A stretch of 64,000 bases of DNA, from the NCBI GenBank assembly GCA_000149265.1, contig CH003221.1, forward strand, positions 23,522 to 87,521, written 5' to 3'. This DNA comes from Ciona savignyi (lineage: Eukaryota > Chordata > Ascidiacea > Phlebobranchia > Cionidae). Position 1 is the first letter of the stretch. Every line of letters starts with the position of its first letter. A program made the position numbers and the translations under genes. The notes below the pieces were generated by a model. That model did no database searches, had not been told where the DNA came from, and saw nothing but the letters and a program-made list of their open reading frames with translations. This document shows, piece by piece, positions 34,901-48,841 of the stretch.

Positions 34901-37900
34901 TTATGAAATATGCAAAAATATTGCCAAAAAGTACATCATTACTAGAGATAGATTTGCAAAGATACTTTACTTTCAGCCGGGTCATTTATGAAATTGGTTT
35001 TCAATTGAACGAACCCTGTAACTCAATAAAAATGGTTGCGAATAATTAAGATTTACCGTCAATTGAACTTCTTCTGCGATTGAGTGGAGTAAAAGGGGTT
35101 TCATTGGTATCACGTCTTATTGTCACTGCTACATAAAAACAAGGTTTGCAACTACGCCTAGCGCTTCACAAGCTTTTTTATCATCGTTGGGCATATTCAC
35201 CATTAGAACTACCCACAACATTATTATTGCAACTAATGCTTTGTGCCAGTTTACTTAAAAACACATCACGAGTATCCAAATTGCTTGCAAATAATGAACA
35301 AAATGTATTTTGATTTTTATGAATTTTTAAAGCATGATTGGAATAATAGAATTATATATTTAACTAAATCTGCAAACTTTTTAAACATTTGTATACCCAA
35401 CATGTAATCTTTTTAATAATATAAACATAAAAACAACCTTTGTCAAATCCACAAAATGGAAAGTAAAACAGTAAACTGTTACCGGAGATACATTAGCGAG
35501 GATTCTTTACTTTCAGCCGTGACGTTTTGTGAACTGGTTTTTCAGTCGAAACTCTGTAACTCAATAAATATGGTTGCGAAAAAACACCAATTATTTACCG
35601 TGTGTAAACTTCTTTAGCTATTGTGATTTATTTGGGTAAGAAGATCCAGGGAAAGTGATTAGTCCTTCATCCCTGCCTTTTTCGTTGGTCTCCCCTGATT
35701 TTCACTGTTGCTCAAAAATAAAGAGTTTTCGCAACTACGCCTATATCACCAATCTTTATTCCAATCAACATTGACATACCAACTTGTAAATTTATCACCC
35801 AGAATTACCATTCACATTTTTCATCAAATGAACCACGTTCCACGATTATATTCCAACACCAATATTGTGCACATAATGCTCTTGTGACCCAATGTGATTA
35901 CGCAGTTTCATTCTGCAACTACTATTGGAAAACCCATAGCATCAATGTATCTTAACACCACATTTCTTTGACAGCACGAGTGGAGTATAAGAATTACTGG
36001 TCACTTTGTATCTGCAAACTTGTTAAAGCATGTCTCACACTAATTTATTTCATTGTATACCAGAGAACACCTTTTGTTATTTTAAATAAATTGCATTGAA
36101 GTACATCATACCAAACATGATTAAGGACAATTCTTTTAGCCGTGTGATTGTGTGAACTGGTTTCCACGCAGTGCTACTCTGTAACTCAACAAAATGGTTG
36201 CGAAAATACATTCAGCATTTACCGTCCATGCAAACTTCTTTTCCGATTGTGGATAACAGTTTTGCGTCCAGAAATGTGATTTTAGTTCCTCATCGCCACC
36301 ATTTTCGGTTGTATCTCCGCTTATTGTCACTGCTCTTTAAAAACAAGGAGTTTCGCAACTACGCCTATTCCACCAATCGTATTAATCCAACATTTAAATA
36401 CCAACTTGTAAATCTGATTATTTTCACAATGAACAACAATCCACGGTAATATTCCCACATTATTATTGCACTTAATGCTCTGTGACACTTTTTTCTGCAA
36501 ATAAACTTGGAAAAAACATAGCAACCAATTTCTTACCATTGCTAAACAAATAAATCTTTCAACTTTACCCGCACAAGTGGAGTGTTAGAATTTGATGTCC
36601 GTTTACAATGCGTCGGAATATAAAAGAAATCTGTAATGTGTTTTAAAGCATGCCTATACATATATTAGTTATAACTTCTAACACACTTTGTGAAATGTAT
36701 ATAAATGCCAAATATTGGATTACCGAACATTGATTAGCGATTCTTCTTTACTTTCAGTTGTGTCTTTTGCGTTATTATATTTCAATTGAAGAAACTCTGT
36801 AACTCAATGAATATGGTTGCGAAAAAACACCAATTATTTACCATTTGTGTAAACTTCTTTATCTATGGTGGGTTAATAGGGTTTGGAGATCCAGGGAAAG
36901 TGATTAGTCATTCATCTCTGCTTTTTTCGTTCGTCTCCCCTGATTTTCACGGTTGCTCAAAAATAAAGAATTTTCGCAACTACGCCTATTGCACCAATCT
37001 TTATTCAAATCAACATTGACATACCAACTTGTAAATTTATCACCCGAGAAATACCATTCACATTTTTCATCAAATGAACCACGTTCCACGATTATATTCC
37101 AACACCAATACTGTGCACTTAATGCTCTTGTGACCCAATGTGATTACGCAGTTTCATTCTGCAACTACTATTGGAAAACCCATAACATCAATGTATCTCC
37201 ACACCACATTTCTTTGACAGCACGAGTGGAGTATAAGAATTACTGGTCACTTTGTATCTGCTAACTCGTTAAAGCATGTCTACACACTATTTTATTTTCA
37301 TTGTATACCAGAGAACACCTTGTGTTATTGTAAATAAAAATTGCATTGAAGTACATCATACCAAACATGGATTAAGGACAATTCTTTTAGCCGTGTGATT
37401 GTGTGAACTGGTTTCCACGCGGTGTAATTCTGTAACTCATCAAAATGGTTGCGAAAATACATTCAGCATTTACCGTTCATGTAAACTTCTTTTGCGATTG
37501 TGGATAACAGTTTTGCGTCCAGAAATGTGATTTTAGTTCCTCATCGCCACCGTTTTCGGTTGTATCTCTGCTTATTGTCACTGCTCTTTAAAAACAGAAG
37601 TTTCGCAACTACGCCTATTCCACCAATCGTATTAATCCAACATTTAAATACCAACTTGTAAATTTTGATTATTTTCACAATGAACAACAATCCACGGTAA
37701 TATTCCCACATTATTATTGCACTTAATGCTCTGTGACACTTCTTTCTGCAAATATACTTGGAAAAAACATAGCAACCAATTTCTTACCATTGCTAAACAA
37801 ATAAATCTTTCAACTTTACCAGCACAAATGGAGTGTTAGAATTTGATGTCCGTTTACAATGCGTCGGAATATAAAAGAAATCTGTAATGAGTTTTATAAA

Positions 37901-39900
37901 GCATGCCTATACATATATTAGTTATAACTTCTAACACACTTTGTGAAATGTACATAAATGCCAAATATTGGATTACCGAACATTGATTAGCGATTCTTCT
38001 TTACTTTCAGTTGTGTCTTTTGCGTTATTATATTTCAATTGAAGAAACTCTGTAACTCAATGAATATGGTTGCGAAAAAACACCAATTATTTACCATTTG
38101 TGTAAACTTCTTTATCTATGGTGGGTTAATAGGGTTTGGAGATCCAGGGAGGTGATTAGTCATTCATCTCTGCTTTTTTCGTTCGTCTCCCCTGATTTTC
38201 ACGGTTGCTCAAAAATAAAGAATTTTCGCAACTACGCCTATTGCACCAATCTTTATTCAAATCAACATTGACATACCAACTTGTAAATTTATCACCCAGA
38301 AATACCATTTACATTTTTCATCAAATGAACCACGTTCCACGATTATATTCCAACACCAATATTGTGCAACACCGTTTATGAAATATGCAAAAATATTGCC
38401 AAAAAGTACATCATTACTAGAGATAGATTTGCAAAGATACCGTACTTTACTTTCAGCCGGGTCATTTATGAAATTGGTTTCCAATTGAACGAACTCTGTA
38501 ACTCAATAAAAATGGTTGCGAATAATTAAGATTTACCGTCAATTGAACTTCTTCTGCGATTGAGTGGAGTAAAAGTGGTTTCATTGGTATCACGTCTTAT
38601 TGTCACTGCTACTCAGTTTACAATACAATTATTATTGCAACTAATGCTTTGTGCCAGTTTACTTAAACACCCACCTCCAGTATCCAAATTGCTTGCAAAT
38701 AATGAACAAAATGTATTTTGATTTTTATGAATTTTTAAAGCATGATTGGAATAATAGAATTATATATTTAACTAAATCTGCAAACTTTTTAAACATTTGT
38801 ATACCCAACATGTAACCTTTTTAATAATATAAACATAAAAACAACCTTTGTTAAATCCACAAAATGAAAAGTAAAACAGTAAACTGTTACCGGAGATACA
38901 TTAGCGAGGATTCTTTACTTTCAGCCGTGACGTTTTGTGAACTGGTTTTTCAGTTGAAACTCTGTAACTCAATAAATATGGTTGCGAAAAAACACCAATT
39001 ATTTACCGTTTGTGTAAACTTCTTTAGCTATTGTGGGTTATTTGGGTAAGAAGATCCAGGGAAAGTGATTAGTCCTTCATCCCTGCCTTTTTCGTTGGTC
39101 TCCCCTGATTTTCACTGTTGCTCAAAAATAAAGAATTTTCGCAACTACGCCCATTGCACCAATCTTTATCAAATCAACATTGACATACCAACTTGTAAAT
39201 TTATCACCCAGAATTACCATTCACATTTTTCATCAAATGAACCACGTTCCACGATTATATTCCAACACCAATACTGTGCACTTAATGCTCTTGTGACCCA
39301 ATGTGATTACGCAGTTTCATTCTGCAACTACTATTGGAAAACCCATAGCATCAATGTATCTTAACACCACATTTCTTTGACAGCACGAGTGGAGTATAAG
39401 AATTACTGGTCACTTTGTGTCTGCAAACTTGTTAAAGCATGTCTACACACTATTTTATTTTTATTGTTCCCTTAACCCACACTATTTTATTTTTATTGTA
39501 TACCAGAGAACTACCTTGTGTTATTGTAAATAAATTGAAGTACATCATACCAAAGATGGAAGGACAATTCTTTGCTTTCAGCCGTGTCATTGTGTGAACT
39601 GGTTTCCACGCGGTGCTACTCTGTAACTCAACAAAATGGTTGCGAAAATACATTCAGCATTTACCGTCCATGTAAACTTCTTTTGCGATTGTGGATAACA
39701 GCTTGTTTTGCGTTAACTTTACCGCACTTCGATTACCGAACATTGATTAGCGATTCTGCTTTACTTTCAGTCGTTTCTTTTGCGTTATTACTTTTCAATT
39801 GAAGAAACTCTGTAACTCAATAAAATGGTTGCGAAAAACACCAATTATTTATCTTTTGTGTGTAAACTTCTTTAGCTATTGTGGGTTAAAAGAGTTGGAT
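25755..39900. repeat. satellite block with higher-order repeat (~2.2 kb)
   Basis: Monomers of about 440-640 bp share the blocks ctttactttcag, ctctgtaactcaataaa, atggttgcgaaaa and cgcaactacgcctattgcacc. Four types differ after the ctttcag block: A (ccgggtcatttatgaaattgg), B (ccgtgacgttttgtgaactgg), C (ttgtttcttttgcg) and D (ccgtgtgattgtgtgaactgg). Anchor positions: A 25928, 28792, 32768, 34965, 38445; B 26466, 29335, 33287, 35507, 38913; D 27720, 29975, 31145, 33910, 36132, 37385, 39570; C 27096, 28343, 30514, 31768, 34525, 36745, 38000, 39760; a C-like variant at 32325. From 32.7 kb the order A-B-D-C repeats with a period of about 2.2 kb. Many short open frames occur, but none is kept between copies. 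Confidence 0.9.
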
Positions 39901-41650
39901 AACTAAATGCTGTTGTGACACATTATTCTCATGTTGACATTCCAAAACAACCTCTTTATACATGTAAATGCCAGGTCATTGTGTGAAGCATAATTCCATA
40001 TTTAAAAATGTCTGCAAACTTGTTGAAGTATTGACTATACACAACATGAAATACATTCATTAAATTTACCATCCATGTAAAGTTCTTTAGCGATCATGAA
40101 TTATATCAGTTGGGTTTGAATGTCCAGAAAATTATATTTGTAGTTCTTCATCTCCACCCTTTCTGGTACCACCGTTTATTTTCACCGCTTCGCAAAAAAA
40201 AACAAATAGTTTTGCAGCTACACCTATTGCACCAATCTTTTATCATCATTTTTACATATTCATTAAAGGACAACCTTATTGCACCCAATGCTTAATGGCA
40301 GTTATTCTTCAATACACTTGTAGAAAATTCTTGAGTATCCAACTTTCTTGCCAATATTGAAATAAATGTAACCCATTAAAATGTAACTCAATTTTTAGGA
40401 CAATTGGGAGTAATAAAACTCTGGAAGAAATCTGCAAACTTTAACGTTAAACAATTCTATTAAGAACAGCTTACACTTTTTTTCTGAAAACCCCATAAAT
40501 AAAAATTGCCAAAAACTTTTACCGAAAATGGACCAGGGAATATTCTTTACTTTCAGCAGTGTCATCATGATACATCTATCATTTCCGTCTGTGTAAACTT
40601 GTTTAGTGAACGTGGAATAAAACAAGTTTGTGTTTGAATATTCACCCAAGAGGTGATTAGTAGTTCGGCATCACTATCATTTTATTTGTGGCCTCTTCCT
40701 AAAGTCACTGCTATTCAAAAACAAAAGAGTTTCGCAGCTACACCTAGTTTTAAATTTTTTACAGGAGTCATTTTCATTAGTTTTTTTTATAAATCTTAGC
40801 TGGATTCGCGAGGTTTCTTTACATTCAGTGGTGTCATCATGTGTAGTTTTCAATTGATGAAACTCATAACTCTATTAAAATGGTTGCGAAAAAACAATTA
40901 TTATTCACCGTCCCAATTAAGCTTCTTTTGCGATTGTGTAATAGGTGATTTGTGTTTGATCATCCAGGAAATGACATGTAGTCCTTTATCGCCAGATGTC
41001 ATTGGCATCACGTCTTATCGTCTTTGCTACTTAAAACAAGAGTTTTGCAAATACGCCTAGAGCTTCACAAGCTTTTTATGATAGATTTTCATCACAGAAG
41101 TACCCACAACATTATTGCACTAAATGCTCGATGCCAGTTAACATAGTACATTTGCAACCCGCGGGACTTTTTTTATTGCCAAGATTGAAATAAAAGCATT
41201 ATTGGAGTAATAGAATTCCAGATTTATATTAGCCATTTTATCTCCTTTGATATTAGCCATTTATCTCCACCATTTTCAATGTTGTCCGGTCTTATGGTCA
41301 CTACCACTCAAAAAAACAAATTGTTTTCGCAACCACCCCTATTGCACCAATATTATCAATCTTTCACCAACCACATTGCGAGTTGTTAGCTGCCCACATT
41401 AGTATTGCACTCAATGCGCTTTCAATCTGTAAACAAACTTGGAAACTCATTGCTATTTAAAGAAATCTGCTGCCATGTTTAGGCTTAAATGTCATTTAAA
41501 ATTGATTACCGAACATTAGCGATGTTGCTTTACTTGCAGCTGTGTCATGATGTGAACTGGTTATCAGAAGCTGGAATCTCTGTAATTACTGGTCATTTGG
41601 TAGCTGAAAGTTTTTTGAGCATGCTTATACACAACATCATGATGTTCTAT
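39901..41650. repeat. diverged edge of the satellite
   Basis: Weak copies of the ctttcag / tcatgatgtgaactgg / gcaactacgcc blocks at about 40550, 40830 and 41530. Much more diverged than the core. Confidence 0.7.
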
Positions 41651-43140
41651 TGATTCCAGGATACCTAATTTTGCACATAAAATTGCCGAAAAGTATATTG
41701 TTACTAGACATACAAACTTCATTGCTGGTTATTCAGTCTCTTTATTGGCACTTAGAGCTTCATAGCATAGCCTTGAGTTGACCACAACCCCTGCCATGTA
41801 CGTACATAACATTTACAATTTTTAATCAAGTAAGTGCACACATTAGATTATTGCTATGCAACAATTCATACTATATATACAGTTGAAAAACCATACACGG
41901 AAAAGTTTCTTACAAAGCTTCGAAACAAATTGGCAAACACTACCACGTGATAGGTCTAGTCATAAGTGTATTACCATTTATTAGTTTCACAGATCACTTG
42001 TTATTTCAACATATCCATTTATCGTGCTCTCATCGTTAAGTCCATTGGTAGCATCAACACTCACTGTACAGATGACAAAACCCATATTTTGCAATTTGAC
42101 ATTCTAGTGATATTTATCCAGCATTTGTGGTAGTTAATAAACATTTTTAATTGAAAACAAGTTACACCTTGTTTTTCACCCATTGCATCATCTGCGCCTT
42201 ATTAATAATTTCCATTTAAAATATTTGTTTTTGTTTACTATTGTCCATTACTCAGATGTAGCACAAACATTAAGAACTCCACCAATACTTCCAACTCTGC
42301 CTCATCATTCGCATTTATCGGTCTAAGTCTCTGCCAGTACTTCGAAATCGCACAAAGTTTAAGTACCACTCATCACTTGCATTATGGGTATGGGTCTAAC
42401 TGGTTGCAGTGATTTTACTGTAATCTGTAGATTTAAATTGGATGTATTGACAACATATTGCAACTAAGTGGTAATTGCACTGAAAATAGTTTTTCACGGT
42501 TACTAAGAAACAAATGAACCAATCAAACCAACCTTTAATAATCTCCTAGAAAGCTGAAGAGATTGCCACGGCGACCTTACTAGTAAGTTGTGGGTGCTTA
42601 GTAGTCATATTAAGCATAAAGCTAGCGCCGCTAACTTAACGCAAAATCATGTCTTCCAAAACTCATCATCAATAAAGCTATTCGTATATTATGTTCAGAA
42701 CCACAAAACACGGCCAGCGAACATAGAATTCCCAATCAAAATCACCCCTGCATTTTAAATAAGCCAAGGTCAACAACATAATAGGCTAAATAAAAATAAA
42801 AACTACAATTCAAGACTTAAAAGCTAAAGCTCCTATGCAACTGTGTAGTTTCCTTTTTTGTATTCAAGGTAACAAGAGATTTGCCTGTACCAGTAGCACA
42901 AATTTAACAAAGGGATATATTATTTCCATATACAGTTTTTTTCTTCATTAATCTAATGCTTAGGCTATAAAACAATCCGGTTACAAACTTCTAAACCTAT
43001 AGTAAAAGACAAGCCTTGAAGGTAGAAGCATTTTACGTACAACTAAACTTCATTCCAATAAATAACCACTCGAGCTAATACAAAGCACACGCCCTACGGA
43101 CTGGTAAAGTCATATTATACATAATAAAACATTGCTGAAA
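41651..43140. other. intergenic DNA without recognisable gene
   Basis: AT-rich; no supported exon, RNA gene or repeat seen. Confidence 0.4.
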
Positions 43141-43800
43141 ACTTACCACGATGTGCGTCGCCAACTTCGGATGTCTTTATAAATACTAATCAACAACTAA
43201 AAGCATTTTCGGGTTCGCGACGGTGTTTAAAGCAAAATCTGCGATAGTCTTAACGCAAACGGACTTCATGGCGTTTCGCCTATTGTTATATCGGGTCAAC
43301 CGTGCACATTTTTAATACAAAGCATCGCTTTTCGTATACACACAGCCATACAAGCACAACCGTTTCAACTCAACATAGTTAAAGAAATCTAGAAACAGCT
43401 TGTTATAAAACTGAGAAACTTCTTTTTCTGTCGTCAGCTGACAACAACTACAGGATGTGACGTAACATACTACTCCGCGATATTAATTTACCCATGTTTT
43501 GCGCTTTATAAAAAAAAGTATAACAATAAATTTGCTTTTATTTTATGCTTCATATATTATGTTTTAAAATTTAATTTACATTACCAATGTGTTTATGATT
43601 TTTGTTAACTTTACGTAGAGAAAATAGATTGGCGGAGTAGCACTGTTGCTAGGCTGATGGATTCGGGCATTCTCATTGGTCCAGTATTTCTATCTTTCTT
43701 GCGTCATACTGGTAGTGACGTAGAAGGATTACGTGTTGTGTCGAAATATGGCGCATCAACATAGGCGAAGAGTGTTTTCATAATATGCAACTGTTGGTTT
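43141..43800. promoter_or_regulatory. possible divergent promoter region
   Basis: Less AT-rich than its surroundings. TGACGTAA (about 43457), GCGTCAT (about 43702) and TGACGTAG (about 43716) resemble CRE/ATF sites. At 43143-43150 the minus strand reads CATCGTG|GTAAGT, a good splice donor that could end a first exon transcribed leftward. A short ATG frame starts at 43748 on the plus strand (12 codons). No transcript evidence. Confidence 0.35.
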
Positions 43801-45278
43801 CTCCATACCCAGTATAAACCCAGTATTTTGGTAATATTATTATAATATATCTGGTTTTAGCTAGTCCTAAAACAACTACAACTGGTATTTAGATATTAGC
43901 GCACTTAAGATTTATAAGTAGCTAATACATTTCTGTAATTACTCAAAATTATTTTATCTAGGCAAGTATATCTAAAATTGTGTGTTTGAGTGTTTAGTTT
44001 TGATACCATTATATTTCACCCATTGTTCCGAACCCAATAGACTATAGCCTCCACTCGTAGCGATCAGTTGATTAACAGCTGGACTTAAAAACTGCAGGGG
44101 TGTTAATGTCGGATTATCACGCTAATGTGCTAGACCTCATTAAATAGGGCGGAAGTTTCAAGCCGCAATGAAAAGAAACTAGGTCGCATCTTATTGCGTC
44201 CTTGTTTGTGATTTGATCTTTCTGTACATCTAGCAGACAAACAAAGAATTGTTTGTAGCCGTATCGCGGAGAGAATGTTTTTAAGTTTGACGAGCAGTAC
44301 ATATTAAATAAAAGATGCCAGCCCGCCCATTCCTTCCTTTACAATATAATTGAGATTTTTGTGGGTTTTACAGGAGATATTTCCGTGTTATATATGATCG
44401 AGACGTTTCTTCAGTTTTAGTACAACCAGTTAATTAACGTGGTTCAGAGACGTTCGCTAAGTGGATTGCCTAAGGACAAAACCTACAAGACAGTTATTAG
44501 AAACCGATTGGCTGACAACCGACACTCTAACTATATATATATATATAGGCTGACTGGCCGGGTTTCATTTATTTATTCTATACTTCGCTGGACGATAAAA
44601 AATCTGTTATACTCACCCAATATAAAATCGATATCCTTTTAAGTAAAACCAATCGCGTGATTTAACTAACTGTAAATTTAAGCAAACCCATTAATCCACT
44701 GGGTTTGGCCACATAGTGAATTCACCAACGGAACTGCAAACAGCAGCCGACCATTCACTGACCCCCTTTTGACGTCCACTAAAAGAAGTCGCACTAACCC
44801 ACCGAGCTATTTTGGCAATTTAATCTATAAGTACATCGATCAATTAACTCATACATGCCTCTTGGTTAATCCACAACACTTGTATTTAAAGTTGTACATA
44901 ATTAAGGCTTAAAACTATAATTGAAAACTGGTATATATCTGTAATGCAAGCTTAGTCTCCCTAAATTTTACTCAAAATATTCGAACTGGTACCACCTTTT
45001 TGTACATTGGAAATGTTTCCTAACAAAACAGCTAGCAGATGCACAATCAACACATTCTATATGTTACGAAGCTCTGCTCCACTATTACAAAACTTCACAA
45101 ATAAACGAGAACACCGGAACGCAGCCTATATAGCTCATGCCGCTTCCAACCAAACAAGCATTTTTAGTTTAGTTGATTTTGCGCTCCATCGTTACAATGA
45201 GTTTAGTTTAGTTTGTTCATTTTTTGCCCTGGTTTTTAAAGAGACAGGATAAACCGGCAAAACACCAGTAGTTAAAGT
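43801..45278. other. intergenic DNA with repeat pieces
   Basis: 44390-44520 and 44680-44830 contain SINE-related blocks (cactgggtttggcc, gcactaacccaccgagc). 45020-45135 (acagctagcagatgcacaatc ... gagaacaccgg) is repeated at 60820-60935. No gene recognised. Confidence 0.55.
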
Positions 45279-45286
45279 GGAATCAC

Positions 45287-45770
45287 CAGGGTTGCCATTT
45301 GGCCTTTTTCACGGCCAAATATCAGAAATTTGGCCTTACCAAAATCGTCCTGGACGCAAAAAAAATAGTTTGGCCGTGCGGAAAAATCTGGCCGAATTTG
45401 GCCGTATAAGCATATTGTCAAGTTTTTGGCCTAAACGTCATATTATTTTTACGCTAAAGTAGAAAAAGGGCAAAAAGAGAGACAGAAAATGGAAATAAAT
45501 TAATATCAAATGTCTCATTCCCAAATCACAAAGCTGATTATGACGTTTTAAAATAAAATAATAACGGTAGGCATTCCTATATAGTAGTTGAACGGGTTTA
45601 ACAAATCTGGGGGGAATTAAAATTATACAATTTTTCAACAAATAAAGAGATAAATAGCCCAATTGGCTAAATTAAATAGTTTATTTTGCACTTGATACAA
45701 ATTGGCCGAATTTTGGCCGTAAAGCAAAAACAGTTTGGCCGTAAAGCGTACTTTGCGTCTGGCAACCCTG
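45287..45770. mobile_element. non-autonomous hAT-type element (MITE)
   Basis: 484 bp with 11-bp perfect terminal inverted repeats CAGGGTTGCCA ... TGGCAACCCTG and a perfect 8-bp target duplication ggaatcac (45279-45286 and 45771-45778). The CAGGG ends and the 8-bp duplication are the marks of the hAT superfamily. Inside, the motif tttggccgt is repeated near both ends (subterminal repeats, usual for hAT transposase binding). No transposase frame. Confidence 0.93.
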
Positions 45771-45835
45771 GGAATCACACACATTTATTCTCAGCAAAAC
45801 AGAGATCTTTAATTGGCTGTAGGTCATCTTTATGG

Positions 45836-46110
45836 ATAGGATAGCATGAGTTATTCATTTTATCCCCGTGAATGGGAAAACCAAAGGGGTTAACACACGG
45901 GCAATCGTCAGATCACCTCGCGTCCACCGTCAGGTTACCGGAGCTATTGCAATATATTGTATATGATACAGACGTTCCTTTATTTTAGTAGAATACCAAT
46001 TAATCCACTGGGTTCAGGCAATGTCCATTAAGTGCCTTGCTCAAGGACACAACCGACTAGCTAGCGACCAGTTTTGAATCTGCAACCTTTCAAACTCAAC
46101 ATTTTTTAGG
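45836..46110 (-). repeat. tRNA-derived SINE-like repeat
   Basis: Shares the order of blocks ataaacatgaatatcc / gcaatcgtcagatcacctcgc / gagctattgcaatatgttgt / cactgggttcaggcaatgtc / ccttgcccaaggacacaacc / gactagctagcg with the copies at 47150, 51965, 53735, 60240 and 62820. Confidence 0.7.
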
Positions 46111-47149
46111 GTACTTACCATTTTTCTACTTTTTTATATTTAAAACAATATTGATAGACGGTTCAAATATGATCGAGTCATACCGATCCCGTTAGGCTAC
46201 TTCGCTAATTCACAAAACTGCTTAATTGTGTCTTCGAGCAAGTCACGTAAAAGACGCGACTGAGATCGTATGGATTCAAAACGTTACAATCGACCCACTT
46301 ATAGAAGCCATGATTTAGTTACCACTGCCCAAGGACACAAAAGAGGGTCACGTGAAATACCTGTGTGAAATAAACACAGGGCAAAAAGGTAATAAATGCT
46401 TTATTTAGACCAGATATTTGACGTGCGCAGAGGGTATCACATTGTGGCGAGGGGCCAATCCCTCCTATATAGAGAAGTGCGTATTTTGAAGATGAGTTCG
46501 GCCTGCAAAACCAACCTAGTGCATTAATTTGGATTGCGCAACTGATCGAAGTTCATAGTATTATCCGTGACAAAACAATAAATTTGCCATATAATCGCAA
46601 AACGAACGACTAGTCTGATAGACAGCATGACTTATGCACGAACAGAACAACATAAATGAACGCAAAACCTTGAAAAATCCCGTATACTGACAAACCAACA
46701 CCTCAGTTGTTTTCACCCCTCTCCAGTGGACAGGTGTTTTCTTCATTATAACATATCCAACGACTGCTTATGACAAGAAATACTTTTCCCTGGGCTCGCG
46801 ATTGTGTATAAACGTTGGACATCTTCTAGATATTTCAACTTTCTAAGTTATTTCTAACACATAAACGCTAACTGTTGTGTTAACCGTGTGTTAACCCTCT
46901 TGGTTTTTTCCATTCACCGGGATAAACATAAATATCCTATCCTTACTTATAGCATATTGTTGTGGTAGACAATCACCTCTTCCATCGACATTTGTTTTTG
47001 ACTCTTTTACCAGTTTATAATGCCAATCAATCTAATAAAACTTTCGGAAGTATAGACACCTTTACTATAAATTTTCAGGACAAGTTTATTTATCGTACTT
47101 CAAGCAATTTTAACAAAGTTTCATTAAAATAAAATTAGCATCGGCCGTT
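46111..47149. other. intergenic DNA
   Basis: No supported gene. Scattered pieces of SINE-type sequence near 46200-46340. Confidence 0.4.
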
Positions 47150-47350
47150 AAGTGTCATAACCAAGGAAAAACCAAGGAGGTTAACACACGAGCAATCGTC
47201 AGATCACCTCGCCCCTACCGTCGGGTTACCAGCGCTATTGCAGTATGTTGTGTATACGTTCCTTCAGTTTGGAAGAACTCATCAACCAAAGTAATGTCCG
47301 CGGTAAGTGCCTTACCCAAAGACACAACCAACTAGCCATCAACTAATTTC
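47150..47350 (-). repeat. tRNA-derived SINE-like repeat, partial
   Basis: gttaacacacgagcaatcgtcagatcacc through aagtgccttacccaaagacacaacc; same block order as the copy at 45836. Confidence 0.7.
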
Positions 47351-48150
47351 AGATATGAAACGCTTGGAAGGCAACGTATATACTAATAATCCACCAGACT
47401 AATCGGTCGGTTTAATTTATCCGTATGATTACTGCAATGGTAGCGTATCGAACCTTAAACCATACTGGGGAATGGGATCAAAACCAATTATTATCTTGGC
47501 TGAGTCCTGGGCCATGCATTATTATTAGTCAATAGATTATGATTTAGCGGTCTTTGCCTGAACCGAGTTAAACCTCTGCGTTTTCCCACCCCACAGATAA
47601 ACATGATTATTTCATGTTTTTAAATTCATCATCGGCTACGGTTTAAAATCTACCCAGGCAACTCGGGTTAAATATCTATCCCGGTGCACAGAATTTGCTT
47701 GCAATATTTGTCAAGAGTTCCAGACTCATTTTCGATGTGGTAATGCACTGCAATGGCGACGTTATTGCAAGTAGATAGAGTGCAGTATGTGTTTGATAGC
47801 GACACTGAAGAATCACAATCTTTGGCCCGACTTTACTTCTGTATTTATTGTTTAGCACTTCGTTCATCAGACGACTTACAGCACGAGGTATTCTTAACTT
47901 TTTTTTAAAGTTTATATCATTCGATCACATTTATAAATTATTACCACAAAATCCATATCCTAATTCAAATACATTATACAAAGCCATGTATACGTTACTA
48001 CTGGCGTATCTGGCACAACCAACTAGTCAGTGGCTGGTTTCAATCCGCCAACTAATCAGTAGACTAGTCAAGTTTGAGCCAACTGGTTTAAATTATTAAA
48101 TTAGTTCCCCATCATACATTGGTTAGGCGTTCTATATTTTTGTTCTCTGC
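47351..48150. other. intergenic DNA
   Basis: No gene recognised. The first exon(s) of DCTN4 would be expected somewhere upstream of 48842, but no exon with the family's N-terminal cysteine pairs was found here. Confidence 0.35.
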
Positions 48151-48560
48151 CAGAATATTTGGTGTGGCATGGACCCAGTATGGAAAGTACGGCAGCTGCA
48201 CACTCAAGTTTTTTTTCTCTGCGTCTTTGCACACTTGGGTAATTTCACACACGCTCGCGAGCTGGCAGTATAAACATCGTATAATTTCCAACAAACCTGT
48301 AAACCTGCCTCTGGACCGCGGGTAATTTACTGTCGGTACGTTTTTTGTTACGTAGATAGATATGTTAGCTGATTGATACGATAGATTTAGGATAGAATAA
48401 TATGTTTGTTTAAGATTTTTACAAAAAAGTAATAAAAAGGAGAATGTGTGCACACTTAAAGTGTGCACTCTTGGACGTTTGCACACTGCACACTTAAATA
48501 TTTGGCGTGCACACTCGAGATCTCGGCGAAAATTGACGTACTTTCCATACGGGGCAATGA
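48150..48560. repeat. inverted repeat with TGCACAC cluster
   Basis: gtatggaaagtac (48178-48190) and gtactttccatac (48538-48550) form a 13-bp perfect inverted repeat. Between and beside them TGCACAC or its complement occurs about seven times, including the palindrome GTGTGCACAC at about 48446. Could be an old inverted-repeat element. Confidence 0.5.
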
Positions 48561-48841
48561 CACATGTGCAAATTCTCAGATGTCTTGCGCATTATGTTCA
48601 GAAACACTGGTTTGCAATCAAAACGTTGGTTTACACATTGTAGACTTTGGACATGCATAATTCTTTACCATTGGTATACACGAATACTGATGATACTTCC
48701 CATACGAAAATTGATCAGACTTTCCATACCAGCCATTGATATACCCGTCCATCCACGGTTAAATCACCCATGGTGGTTTTGATTTAAAGATTTGATTACC
48801 TTTTACAAAGTCCCATAATTAATTGATAAATTGATCTTCAG

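Noticed and set aside
25755-39900. Many 60-120 codon frames in the satellite
   Set aside because: They differ in frame, length and sequence between monomers; none is maintained.
43748-43783. Short ATG frame as the missing DCTN4 first exon
   Set aside because: Only 12 codons before a stop, no donor in frame, and no match to the family's N-terminus.
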